Below, piece by piece: positions 17,283 through 25,985 of a DNA stretch of 38,162 nucleotides. The notes beneath the pieces were generated by a model. That model was not told the DNA's origin. It saw only the letters and a list, made by a program, of their open reading frames with translations, and did not search any database. A program made the translations under genes and the position numbers. The DNA is taken from assembly GCA_964555935.1 (NCBI GenBank), contig CAZKUN010000069.1, positions 1 through 38,162 on the forward strand, written 5' to 3'. Position 1 is the first letter of the stretch, and every line of letters begins with the position of its first letter. The stretch comes from CAZKUN01 sp964555935. GTDB lineage: Bacteria; Armatimonadota; Zipacnadia; Zipacnadales; VGFC01.

Positions 17283-18161
17283 ATGTTGAGGATATGGAGT
17301 AGCATGGCGGTAATAGTCGGCATCGTCGTCGTGTCAAGCACCGGCGGCGCGCAGGTCACTGAGTGGCGGGCCGCTCCCACAACAATGAGTGGCTCAGCGC
17401 CCGCCGCGCTGGTGGAGTGGGACGGAGGAGTGCAGCAAAGCTACCCAGGCATCGAGGCGCAGGACACGGACGAGTATAGGGAGCTAGGGGGCGGGCAGCC
17501 CCCGACGCACGGCCCCTGGACTTCCGAGATCGGTGTCGTGGAGATCTACGCAGTGGACATCGAAAGCTGCGTGGGGGGCACATTCGAGACGGTGAACTAC
17601 GCCGGCCCGAACCCCGCACGCTGGCGGCTGGAGGGAACCGCCATGAACCCGGAGGAAGGCTTCGTCATCGTCCACGACGGCTATAAGTTCGATGACACGC
17701 TCCAGGCGCTCCCCGGCCAGACCGGCCACCGCAATGACATCGTGATCGGGTTCTACTGTGCCGAGGTGAAGGTCACATCCAACTGGGGCCGGATCGAGGG
17801 CGTAGTTAGCGACACGCGGACCCTTGAGGGCGTTGACCAAGCCTACGTCGAGGTCACGAAGAACGGAGAGAATGTCGCTGGCATGATGACCGAGGAGGAT
17901 GGCAGCTATGAGCTTTTCGTGGCGCCCGAGACCGGCTACGTGGTTACGTGCCGGAAGGACGACTATACACCCGATCCTCAGACCGTCACCGGCGTCAGCG
18001 TTACCAAGGACACCGCCACGACCGTCAATATGACACTGACATCCCCAGAGGGGGAGGGCGGTGAAGGCGGTGAAGGCGGTGAAGGCGGTGAAGGCGGTGA
18101 AGGCGGTGAAGGCGGAGAAGGTGGTGAAGGCGGAGAAGGTGGGGAAGGTGGGGAAGCCTGA
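17283..18161 (+). CDS. Secreted carboxypeptidase-regulatory-domain protein with a Gly-Gly-Glu tail
   Basis: A 292-residue protein that starts at ATG 17283, four bases after AGGAGGT. A Sec signal peptide (MLRIWSSMAVIVGIVVVSS, cut near GAQ) leads into about 130 residues I cannot assign, with two cysteines (Cys in ESCVGG and FYCAEV) that could pair. Residues about 178-255 match a carboxypeptidase regulatory-like (CarboxypepD_reg) beta-sandwich (GRIEGVVSDTRTLEGVDQAYVEV then DGSYELFVAPETGYVV). The last 36 residues are eleven Gly-Gly-Glu units encoded by a tandem 9-bp repeat. Such acidic, flexible tails occur on exported proteins as spacers or calcium- or wall-interacting ends; here it is terminal, with no sorting motif after it. 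It is followed after 37 bases by the STN-like pair, and may be part of the same surface assembly. Confidence 0.7.
   Translation: MLRIWSSMAVIVGIVVVSSTGGAQVTEWRAAPTTMSGSAPAALVEWDGGVQQSYPGIEAQDTDEYRELGGGQPPTHGPWTSEIGVVEIYAVDIESCVGGTFETVNYAGPNPARWRLEGTAMNPEEGFVIVHDGYKFDDTLQALPGQTGHRNDIVIGFYCAEVKVTSNWGRIEGVVSDTRTLEGVDQAYVEVTKNGENVAGMMTEEDGSYELFVAPETGYVVTCRKDDYTPDPQTVTGVSVTKDTATTVNMTLTSPEGEGGEGGEGGEGGEGGEGGEGGEGGEGGEGGEGGEA
18057..18155 (+). repeat. Tandem 9-bp coding repeat, 11 units
   Basis: Eleven in-frame units of nine bases encode Gly-Gly-Glu. The first six are identical (GGCGGTGAA). The last five carry silent changes in the second Gly codon and the first Gly codon, so the array looks as if its upstream half expanded recently. 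Array length is likely to vary between strains and is prone to collapse in short-read assembly. Confidence 0.95.
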
Positions 18162-18198
18162 CGGCTGTTTCACTCGCCGGTGATGGACGGAGGCCATG

Positions 18199-19416
18199 AT
18201 GGTGAGGATCTGGTGGTTGGTGGCTGCGGGAGTGGCGTGCGCCATCGCGCCATGCGCCGGTCAGGGAGTGATCGTCCCGGCGAAGGGGAGGGCGGCTCGC
18301 GCAGCTCCGGGCTGCCTGCCGCAGGCCGTTGACCGACCGGGCGCTCGCGTGGGCCCGATCGAACTCGGGCCGGCCCGCATCGGCGAGGCGCTTTCGCACG
18401 TGGCCGATGAGTTCGGCCTGATGGTGTTGGCCGAAGTCTACCCCGGGACCGAGTGGGACGAGCCCCGCGCGCTGTCCGTCCCGGCCGGGCCACCGACGGC
18501 GGTATTCGCCGCGATCGCGGAGGCCTACGGTTACGAGTGGGGACAGGTCGAGGGCGTCTATGTCCTCCGCAAGGGCCGTCCGTGGGAGCAGCCACGCATN
18601 NNNNNNNNNATCGCACCGGAACTCAGCGGCGGGCCCTTCATGGCCCGCCGCGACGTCTGGGACGGCGAGGGCTTCCGCGACACGGTCGCGGCCGTCTGGT
18701 GTGATGCGGCTCGGTTCGAGGGGATCCTTTGAGAGCTGTCGGATTGGAGGTCTGATGAGCTGCCGCAGCGACTGCGCGCCTCGCAGATCGCGTGTGGGAT
18801 GCTGTGCCACGCGGACTTCGCCGAACGCAGGATCTTCGCCCGCGTCGCGGGCCTGTCGACGCATCGTTTCGCCTCGGCCGCGGCGGCCACCGTCGGAGCC
18901 TCGCCGCGGTCGTCGTCTCCGAACAGGCTGTTCCTGCGCTCCCCGGGAATGGCGTGGCGAGGCGCGGCGGCGCGCTACGGAGATACGGGCCCGCCGGACT
19001 TCGATGCCTGCGCAGCCGCTGGTGGGGTGGACCCGGACGACCCGTCGCCGGCGCGGGCAGTGCTGTACGCCGAGATCGTCAGTCGGTTGACGCGCCGTGA
19101 GGCTGAGCGTTTCACGCTCAACGTCGGCTACGCGCAGGATCGCCTGCGGGGCAGCCCGCGGGCCGTCCTGGCGCTAGAGGGATACGCCACGGTGACGGTC
19201 CCGTTTGAGGAGTTGTCACCGATGGCCCAGATGGCGTTCATCGCCGAGATCGAGCGCCATGAGGAGATGTACCCCCACCTGAGGACCGACCGACGGCGGC
19301 CGGAGGCCATGTGGGCGACGGTGAGGCGGAGCCGGACCGATCGCGACGGTAACCTGCTGGCGCGGTGCAGCGTGACCACGGGACAGGCAGGGGGGAAGGG
19401 GTTGCTGAGATTCTGA
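18199..19416 (+). pseudogene. STN-like-domain secreted protein, first paralogue, interrupted by TGA and an assembly gap
   Basis: One reading frame runs from ATG 18199 (GGAGG five bases upstream; another ATG at 18196) to the stop at 19414-19416, broken by TGA at 18730-18732. The protein is a full-length paralogue of the next gene. It has a signal peptide (MVRIWWLVAAGVACA), an STN/secretin short N-domain-like segment (ALSHVADEFGLMVLAEVY, then AVFAAIAEAYGYEWGQVEGVYVLRK), and a C-terminal region (RRIFARVAG, GMAWRGAAARYGDTGPPDFD, FEELSPMAQMAFIAEIE). The TGA falls where the paralogue has Gly175 (context FEGIL-stop-EL against FADVLGRL), and the frame is unchanged after it, so a single base change explains it. 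It could be a true nonsense mutation, or a sequencing error close to the 10-N gap at 18600. Function unknown. Confidence 0.8.
18600..18609. other. Assembly gap (10 N)
   Basis: Ten unresolved bases interrupt the first STN-like paralogue. A run of exactly ten N is usually a scaffolding placeholder, so the true distance is unknown. The same region of the second paralogue codes for about 20 residues between the EQP and GEG segments that can be aligned on either side. The reading frame happens to be kept across the placeholder. Confidence 0.98.
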
Positions 19417-19430
19417 TGGGGTGCCCTGAG

Positions 19431-20606
19431 ATGAGAATCCACGCGTTGATCCACATCGCAGCCGCCGCCACGCTCGCCATGGTGCCCGTGGGCGCGCAAG
19501 GGCCCGCGCCTCCGCCCAGGATCGCCGGACCGGACGCCTTGCCCGGAGTGCTGCCCCAGTCGCCGCTCGACTCCGGCCCTCCCTTGGGCGCTCTGGCCTA
19601 CGAGAGCGTCGACATCCGGGGGGTCCTGACCGACGTCGCCGACAGCGGCGGGATCGCGGTTCTCGCCGAGGTGTATCCCAACACCGAATGGGACCAGCCC
19701 AGGCCGCTCTCGGTGCCGGGCGGCTCCGCCGCGACAGTGCTGGCCGCGGTGAGCGCGGCGTTCGACTATGAATGGGGCGAGGTTGAGGGCATCTACCTTC
19801 TTCGGAAGACACGCCCGTGGGAGCAACCGCAGACGGATGGGGTGGCGCCGGAGGACGTCTCGGTGGTCCGGCGCGAGGCTGCAACGGGAGGGGACGGCGA
19901 GGGCCCTGCCATCGATTTGAGCTGTGACGGGGCGCCATTCGCGGACGTCCTGGGGCGGCTGAACGCGCTGTCGCCGACCGATGCGGACCGCGTGGCCCAC
20001 CCGTCATTAAGTTCCCACAGGATCTTCGCCCGGCTAACCGGCGTGCCTATCGCGAGCTTCCACACGGTCGCGGCCAGACTGATCGGCGCGGATCTCGTCG
20101 CGCTGCCCCCCAGCCTGCTGTTCACCCGTTCCGCCGGCATGGCGTGGCGCGCGGCGGCCGCCCGGCACGAGGAAGACGGCCCGCCCGACTTCGAAACCCT
20201 CGCCGACCAGGGCGACACGGCGGCCTGGGACGGCCTCTCGCTGGCTCGGCGCGCCCTCCTCGTCAGTCTGTGCACGCGCCTGGACAGACAGTCGGCAATG
20301 CGTTTCAATGAGGTTGTGATCGCGCCGGCGGAGAAGCTGGCCGACATGCCCACGGCCCTATGGGTGCTGCGCCAATACTCCACGCGAACCGTGTCGTTCG
20401 AGGAGCTGGCGCGGGACGAGCAGCTCGCCTTCATCGCCGAGCTTAACGCATGTGAGCAGGCGGACCCCGCCCTCAAGGTCGACCGGTCATGGCCGGAGGC
20501 GATGTGCGTGACGCTGCGGAGAGGCAGCGCCGATTCGCCGGACGAGACGAAACTGGCGTGTGAGCTAACCTGCGGCATGACGGACGGGGGATCGGTGACA
20601 TTCTGA
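19431..20606 (+). CDS. Secreted protein with STN/secretin-like N-domain, second paralogue
   Basis: A 391-residue protein. ATG 19431 starts a compact signal peptide (MRIHALIHIAAAATLAMVPVGAQG). An alternative ATG at 19416 overlaps the preceding stop as TGATG. Residues about 57-127 fit the small beta-alpha-beta fold of the secretin/TonB short N-terminal (STN) domain: VDIRGVLTDVADSGGIAVLAEVY, then LSVPGGSAATVLAAVSAAFDYEWG and VEGIYLLRK. A second similar-looking beta-alpha segment starts near residue 160 (IDLSCDGAPFADVLGRLNAL). The remaining 200 residues match only the upstream paralogue. STN domains sit in the periplasm as parts of secretins, TonB receptors and related machines, so a periplasmic assembly or sensing role is plausible. 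No enzyme motif is visible. The next gene, a pseudopilin, is 18 bases downstream. Confidence 0.65.
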   Translation: MRIHALIHIAAAATLAMVPVGAQGPAPPPRIAGPDALPGVLPQSPLDSGPPLGALAYESVDIRGVLTDVADSGGIAVLAEVYPNTEWDQPRPLSVPGGSAATVLAAVSAAFDYEWGEVEGIYLLRKTRPWEQPQTDGVAPEDVSVVRREAATGGDGEGPAIDLSCDGAPFADVLGRLNALSPTDADRVAHPSLSSHRIFARLTGVPIASFHTVAARLIGADLVALPPSLLFTRSAGMAWRAAAARHEEDGPPDFETLADQGDTAAWDGLSLARRALLVSLCTRLDRQSAMRFNEVVIAPAEKLADMPTALWVLRQYSTRTVSFEELARDEQLAFIAELNACEQADPALKVDRSWPEAMCVTLRRGSADSPDETKLACELTCGMTDGGSVTF

Positions 20607-20624
20607 CGTCAGCGGAGGCTGAGA

Positions 20625-21286
20625 ATGAGGCGGCGGGGGTTCACGCTGATAGAACTGCTCGTTGTGATCGCCATCATTGCGATCCTGGCATCGATCCTGT
20701 TTCCCGTGTTCGGCCGGGCACGGGCCAAGGCACGGGAGGCGAAGTGTCGCAGCAACCTGCGCCAGCTCGGCTTGGCGGTGACGATGTACTCCGACGATCA
20801 CGACGGCCTGCTTCCCCCACGGGAGGGCGGCTTCCACAGCCAGCTCTGGGGGAACCCCCATCGGTCCGTGCTGACGAGTTGGCACGAGATCATCCACGAC
20901 TACATCCGCAACACCGACATGTTCGCCTGCCCCGATCAGAAGAAGGACCGGTACCCTCAGCCCGGCTACGGGATGAATGCAGCCCTGGGGAACTGGCCGC
21001 TGGACCAGACCGACCATCCCTCGACGCTGGTCTTTGCGGTCGATATGGAGCCTCCGCTTGTACACTGGTACTGCGCGCTCCCGCTGGGGCCCCTCATGAC
21101 GGCGTCTCGTTCCGCCACTTCGACAAGGCCAACGTCGTCTTCACCGACGGGCATGTGAAGAACATGCCGTCCCAGGCGTTCGACACCGAAGACTGCGCGT
21201 GGGACTCCCTAGCTTCCATATCCGACCCCTCTGCCACGCCCACACCAAGCCCTGCCGTACCTTCTCGGGGACACGCGCTCCAGTGA
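20625..21286 (+). pseudogene. Type II secretion/type IV pilin-like pseudopilin (H-X9-DG class) with a -1 frameshift
   Basis: ATG 20625 follows GGAGG by six bases. The N-terminus is a textbook prepilin peptidase site and pilin helix (RRRGFTLIELLVVIAIIAIL), followed by FPVFGRARAKAREAKC and a globular part with CPDQKKDR. The first frame stops at 21156-21158. The true C-terminus continues in the -1 frame with HFDKANVVFTDGHV, the H-X9-DG motif of this class, and ends at 21286. The switch lies at GGGGCCCC (21086-21093); one extra base there restores a continuous protein of about 220 residues. A homopolymer sequencing error or recent mutation is more likely than programmed shifting. The last residues (SRGHALQ) are encoded by a tail segment of the intergenic hairpin family that fills the next kilobase. 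Confidence 0.82.
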
Positions 21287-21430
21287 ACGGCGTTCCCTGT
21301 CCCGTGTTGCTGTCACCGGTCCCCTCCCACTGATTCGCTTTGGTGGGGGTGCATGATCCGCCCTCGCTCGTGCCGGCGGTGCCGGAGTTGCAGATCCTCA
21401 CCATGGAAACTCAGACGACGAGTTTCCCTT

Positions 21431-21468
21431 GCAGAACGCAATGATGAGACACCGGCATTGCGTTCTGC
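21431..21468. repeat. 13-bp perfect inverted repeat
   Basis: Arms GCAGAACGCAATG (21431-21443) and its exact complement (21456-21468) enclose 12 bases. It is the longest single hairpin in the first mosaic, is not seen elsewhere in the window, and directly follows a GGAAACTC-type hairpin. Confidence 0.9.
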
Positions 21469-21956
21469 CGCTCTCACGAAGGGTTGCTCGATCCGAACGG
21501 GGCGGAGGTCATGTTGCCGCTGGCCGCGGGCGGCGGCATTCGACGGGGCGGGAGTGGAAACTTGGAAACTCGAACGACGAGTTTCTTTGCGAGTTTCCGC
21601 GTCGCTCGCGGGCGAAGGCGACGGAGCGGCTCAGGAGAGCCGCAGGCACGGACGACAGAGGCAATGGCGTTCTCTGTCCCCTGTCCTCTGTGGAACGGCA
21701 TGTGCCGGCTGGAAGCCGGCGGTCCAGTCAACGGCGTCGTGGAAACTCAGACATCGAGTTTCCCTGCTAGAGCCCCTCTTACGGGGATTGAGAAGTGGGC
21801 GAGGCTTCGACGGGCTGGAAGCCCGTCGCTACGCGGGCAACGGGAACGGCGTCGGATTTGGAAATCCGACCTACGACGGCGGCGGCATCACCCCGGCGTG
21901 ACTGCGCAAGACCCCAAAGAATGAGAGTGAGAGTGGGAGTCTTTGTACGGTGCAGC

Positions 21957-22018
21957 GTGTCAGACACCCGCTCTGCAGACGGCGGCAAGACAAGTGCCTG
22001 ACACGGGTGGGCGGAGGT
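21957..22018. repeat. 62-bp repeat with GTGTCAGACAC palindromes, copy 1
   Basis: A block that starts with GTGTCAGACAC, has a centre containing TGCAGACGGCGGCAA, then a degenerate second palindrome (GTGCCTGACAC, 21994-22004) and CGGAGGT. It matches 27409-27470 at 56 of 62 positions, and all six differences are transitions. The palindrome is the same one that forms the ends of the elements at 11161 and 14426, but the centre is unrelated. Confidence 0.9.
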
Positions 22019-22449
22019 CGGCGCAAGGACGAGGGACGGCGACGGCATCGACGATCGAGACGATCGTCGTACGGGAAGGGCGAGGTTTCGACGGGGCAGG
22101 AGCCCCGTCGGCACGCGGCAACACGGCGATGGAAACGGCGTCGAAGCTAGAGCTTCGGCCTACGAGGGCAAAGCCGACGGCATGCGGACGAGGGCGTCCG
22201 CGCTCCAGTGAACGACGCGCAACCGGGCGGGAGTGGAAACTCAGACGGCGAGTTTCCTTGCGAGTTTCCGCGTCGTTGCGCGGGTGAGGTGACAGGCGAG
22301 GACGCCTGTCCTACGACGGCGACACGGCGTCCGCGGACCAGTGAACGGTGTGCAACGGGGCGGGAGCCCCGCTGCGTTCTGTAGGAGGCCCCCCCCTCGA
22401 TAGGGCGAAGTGAGGAGGCGGAGACACCCCTGGCGTCCGGAGGCAGGCC

Positions 22450-25400
22450 ATGAGGGACCAAGCCCTCATCTCACTTATCCTGATCGTCGGCTCGGCGAGC
22501 GCGGCGTTCTGCTTTGATGTCGAGAGTTCAGAGCAACCCGCATCCCACCCGCCCCTACGCCCGCGCGATGGCGCCGTCGCCAACACCAACCCGCCGTCGA
22601 TGACGTGGCGCGTCGACGACCGGGCGGCGACGTATACCTTGGAGATGTCCCAAAGCGACGCGTTCGACGGCGATGTGATTCGCGTTGAGGACATCGACAT
22701 GCCGCTCTACAATCACTCAGAGACGCTGGCCGAGGGCACGTGGCACTGGCGGTATTTGGTCGTGACGGCCGATGGCGACACCTCTGAACCCAGCGCGGCT
22801 CGCAGCTTCCGAATCACCGGAGACTGCGTTCCGCTCCCCGTGCCGCCCACCCACCAGATTCTGGCCGAGATGCCGGACCATCCGAGGGTCTTCGTCACGC
22901 CCGACACGCTCCAAGAGTTCCGGGCCCGCCGCGAGGGACCGGCGCGCGAGGCGTGGGAGGATCTGAAGTATCGCGCCGACCAGATTGTGGATGCCCAGCC
23001 GCCCGAATTGGACCTCCAGCCGATGCCCGCCGATCCGGGCTCGGCGAGGAAGCGCGTGTTCTACCTCAAGGATGGCGAGGCGTTCGTGCCGGCCGGATAC
23101 ACCAGCAGCAAGCTCAACAGCGACGCATCGAAGGCCAACGTGCTGTCGTTCGCATACCTCATCAGCGGCGACGAGCAATACGCGGAGGCGGCCCGGCGAT
23201 GGGTGCTGTTCGCCAGCCCGTTTCGGATGGACTACCACCTGGAGGACCGGGCCCAGCACGACACGGTTGTCTACAACTATGAGTACGGTCTCAAAGCGAT
23301 GGCGCTGGCTTACGACCGGCTCTACGATCGGCTGACCGATGAGGAGCGGCAACAGATTCTCGGCCACATCGAGTACCACTGCGAGAACGCCTACAAGTGG
23401 TGTCACGATCGGCTGAAGCTGCACCTGAACTATCAGAACTCCCACGGGCAGCAGTGCATGCACGCCCTGCTGACGACCGTGCTGGCGGTCGCGGATGAGA
23501 CACCGCAAACGGCCGAGTGGGCGGACTGGCTGATACGCCAGTACGTGAACCGAATCGCGTGGGGCAGCGACGACGGTGGATATACCGAGGGCCAGACATA
23601 CGGGCACAAGTTTCAGTTCATCCTCGAGGGTCTGGCGGCTGTGAAGACGGCGACGGGCGTGGATGTCTTCAAGAAGCCGCGCTTCGCGAACGCGGGGCGG
23701 TTTTGGATGTACTGCATGTCACTGAACTACTGGTGGAACCACTGGGGCGATGTCTACTCGCTGATCATGCCGATCCCCGGCGCATCCGCCGACACGTACA
23801 TCTCCGGCATCCTGGCCTCGATGTCGGGGGATCGCCACGCGAAGTGGTGGAGCGACACGGTCCTCGGCAGCCCGTCCCACCTCCCGCTTTGGTATCTCTC
23901 AAGCACCGACCTCGTGCCCAAACCGCCGGTGGACATCGCGCAGGCGAGGCTGTTCCCGGAGGTCGGGCAGGTCGCGGCGTATGATCGGTTCTACGACCAC
24001 CTCAGCAACCGGATCTTCTTCCGCAGCAGTCCGTGGGGTTCTCACAGTCACGCTCACGCGGATCAGAACGGGTTCGTGCTGCACGCGGGCGGGGAGATCA
24101 TGGCGTGTGACGCGGGCTACTACACGTACTATGGCGACACCTACCACAAGCAGTTCAGCATCGCGACCGTCGCGCACAACTCCGTGCTGGTCGACGGCCA
24201 GGGCCAGCCCAAGAGCATCGCCTCGAAGGGGGAGGTCGCGGAGTTCATCAACAGCCCGAGCTACTGCCTATTCACTGGCGACGCGGCGGATGCCTATCCC
24301 GACGCGCTCGAGCGATTCGACCGCACCGTGCTGTTCATCCGGCCGGACGTGTTCATCGTTCACGATGAGCTGGGGGCGCCGGAGCCGTCTCAGTTTAGCT
24401 GGGTGCTCAACACGTTCGAGGCGGCGGAGATGGATCAAACCGGGCAGCGAATGGTCGTCCGACAGCGCGACCAGCGACTGCGCATCCAGCACGTGGCGCC
24501 CGGCGGCCTGCAATACGCGCAGACCAACGAGCGACCGTATCCGATGCTGACGAAGCTCTGGTGTCGGTACACGGAGGCTTTCCCGCAGCCCTATAACATC
24601 CAACTCACCACGCCCGAGAAGCTCGCCGACACGCGCATCCTGGCAGTGATGGACGCGTACGCCGAGAGCGCGGGGCCGTCGGTCTCGGACGTGGAGACCG
24701 TGGAGGCCGGCGACGCGTTGGCAGTGCGGTTCGTGAAGGGCCTGCTGACGGAATTGGTGGCATTCGCCGGGCGCGAAGGCGAGCCGATTAGCTCCGATGG
24801 GATCGATACCGACGCGCGGGTGGTGGCGGTTGCGAGGACGGCGGGCCGCGATGTGGAGCGGTGGTTGATCCAGGGCGGCACGAAGCTGGTGGTGGATGGG
24901 ACTGAGCTGTTTGGGGCGGACGGCGCGTGCGATGCCACCGGCTTGCTGAGATCGCCGGCGGGCGTGGCGCAGATTCAGGTGAAGCATGGCGGCCCGCGCC
25001 AGGCGTGGGTCCACTTGCGGAAGCGGCCCAAGGCTATTGTTCAGGCTCCGCCCGACCGTCCCGGCGAGAGCCGCGCGCTGCCGTTTGAGTGGCGGGACGG
25101 GCAGGCGCGCGTGGAGCTGCGGGAGGCGGGGGAGACCGTGCTGTGGATTGACCCCGCCGCGGATCTCACGGAGGCCCCGGCGCCACTCGAACTCACGGTC
25201 ACCGATGGCGCGGGAGAGTATAAGATCGCCCTCGAGACGGCGGTCGCGGACAATGGGGAGATCGTGGCTTCCGGGACGCTCGACCCGCGCGAAGCGGGCG
25301 TCTACACGTTCAGCGCATCAGCAGGCGAGGCTGAGATTCTCGTGCAGGATCGCTGGGATCCGACGCTGAGCGCGCGCGGCAACTCAGAGGTGCGGGCGCC

Positions 25401-25935
25401 GTGGAGGGAGGCGGCGGAGGTGTTCGCTCGCTACGCTCCCGGCCGCGCGCCGACGGTGCGGGCATCGCTGGAGGAGAGCTACGGTGAGCGCCTTGTCAGC
25501 CTGCTGAGGAACGGCGGGTTCGAGGAGGGCATCGTCGACTATCCGCCGCGAGGGTGGACGACCTCACACCCGCGGAAGATGGGCCTGAGCTGGCCCGAGT
25601 GGAGCCAGGACGGCGCCACTGAGGGCGACTCGTGCCTCAAGTTCAGCAGGCCCGAGCACTCAATGACGCTCCGCAGCCAGCCGATGCGCCTCCGCACGGG
25701 CGGGACGTACGTGATTCGCTTCCAAGCCCGAGGGAACGCGACGCAGGCCAGCGTCTCAGTGTCAGGTCAGCGAGGCACGAGCGTGAAGATCGCGGTCGCC
25801 CCCACCGAGGAATGGACGGAATACCGCGCGGAACTCGAGGTGCAGCCGGGGTACTGCATGGTGAACGTGAACTTCGGCAGCGGCGGCGAGCCGGACCAGG
25901 TGCTCTGGCTGGATGACATGGAGTTTGGGTACTAG
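22450..25935 (+). CDS. Very large secreted heparinase II/III-family lyase with DUF4962 and a C-terminal carbohydrate-binding domain
   Basis: A 1161-residue protein; ATG 22450 has GGAGG six bases upstream. After a signal peptide (MRDQALISLILIVGSASAAF) come a fibronectin-like segment (about 30-130, WRVDDRAATYTLEMSQ), the DUF4962/heparinase N-terminal alpha toroid (about 140-490, HGQQCMHALLTT, GGYTEGQTYGHKFQF), and the heparinase II/III beta-sandwich. That sandwich carries SHSHAHADQNGF with His532, His534 and His536, and the conserved AHNSVLVDGQGQ with His576. These residues make an active polysaccharide lyase likely, cutting uronic-acid-containing chains by beta-elimination. From about residue 1010, LLRNGGFEEG to LWLDDMEFGY is a CBM4/9-like jelly roll. 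It is monocistronic, with a hairpin mosaic before it and a terminator after it. Confidence 0.88.
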   Translation: MRDQALISLILIVGSASAAFCFDVESSEQPASHPPLRPRDGAVANTNPPSMTWRVDDRAATYTLEMSQSDAFDGDVIRVEDIDMPLYNHSETLAEGTWHWRYLVVTADGDTSEPSAARSFRITGDCVPLPVPPTHQILAEMPDHPRVFVTPDTLQEFRARREGPAREAWEDLKYRADQIVDAQPPELDLQPMPADPGSARKRVFYLKDGEAFVPAGYTSSKLNSDASKANVLSFAYLISGDEQYAEAARRWVLFASPFRMDYHLEDRAQHDTVVYNYEYGLKAMALAYDRLYDRLTDEERQQILGHIEYHCENAYKWCHDRLKLHLNYQNSHGQQCMHALLTTVLAVADETPQTAEWADWLIRQYVNRIAWGSDDGGYTEGQTYGHKFQFILEGLAAVKTATGVDVFKKPRFANAGRFWMYCMSLNYWWNHWGDVYSLIMPIPGASADTYISGILASMSGDRHAKWWSDTVLGSPSHLPLWYLSSTDLVPKPPVDIAQARLFPEVGQVAAYDRFYDHLSNRIFFRSSPWGSHSHAHADQNGFVLHAGGEIMACDAGYYTYYGDTYHKQFSIATVAHNSVLVDGQGQPKSIASKGEVAEFINSPSYCLFTGDAADAYPDALERFDRTVLFIRPDVFIVHDELGAPEPSQFSWVLNTFEAAEMDQTGQRMVVRQRDQRLRIQHVAPGGLQYAQTNERPYPMLTKLWCRYTEAFPQPYNIQLTTPEKLADTRILAVMDAYAESAGPSVSDVETVEAGDALAVRFVKGLLTELVAFAGREGEPISSDGIDTDARVVAVARTAGRDVERWLIQGGTKLVVDGTELFGADGACDATGLLRSPAGVAQIQVKHGGPRQAWVHLRKRPKAIVQAPPDRPGESRALPFEWRDGQARVELREAGETVLWIDPAADLTEAPAPLELTVTDGAGEYKIALETAVADNGEIVASGTLDPREAGVYTFSASAGEAEILVQDRWDPTLSARGNSEVRAPWREAAEVFARYAPGRAPTVRASLEESYGERLVSLLRNGGFEEGIVDYPPRGWTTSHPRKMGLSWPEWSQDGATEGDSCLKFSRPEHSMTLRSQPMRLRTGGTYVIRFQARGNATQASVSVSGQRGTSVKIAVAPTEEWTEYRAELEVQPGYCMVNVNFGSGGEPDQVLWLDDMEFGY

Positions 25936-25985
25936 GGGGACGGCCGACACGGAGCAGGCTGTCCTCGGGTCTCCCCGAGGCAACG

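Larger units (their letters stand above)
21287..22449. repeat. Intergenic mosaic of small hairpins, 1
   Basis: No believable gene; at least 14 perfect short hairpins stand nearly end to end. Positions, arm and loop: 21405 GGAAACTC/AGACGAC, 21565 GAAACTCG/AACGA, 21626 GCGGCTC/AGGA, 21704 GCCGGC/TGGAA, 21741 GGAAACTC/AGACATC, 21808 CGACGGGC/TGGAA, 21851 GTCGGATT/TGGA, 22049 CGACGATCG/AGA, 22089 CGACGGGGC/AGGA, 22142 CGAAGC/TAGA, 22184 GCGGACG/AGGG, 22235 GGAAACTC/AGACGGC, 22291 GACAGGCG/AGGA, 22356 CGGGGC/GGGA. Shared tails follow many of them: CTACGACGGC, CTACGCGGGC, TCCAGTCAACGGCGTC or TCCAGTGAACG, and GGCACG. The GGAGG ribosome site of the heparinase gene lies at the far end (22439-22443). 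Confidence 0.85.

Noticed and set aside
18730..18732. Alternative genetic code (TGA read as glycine)
   Set aside because: Several intact genes in the window end in TGA, so only this one codon would need recoding.
21086..21093. Programmed -1 frameshift in the pseudopilin gene
   Set aside because: GGGGCCCC is not a usual slippery heptamer with a following structure, and a simple base loss in a homopolymer explains it; a nearby gap and nonsense codon also point to sequence quality or decay.
21287..22449. CRISPR array or tandem-repeat locus
   Set aside because: Repeats are of several kinds, palindromic, and without regular spacing or unique spacers; no cas genes are seen.
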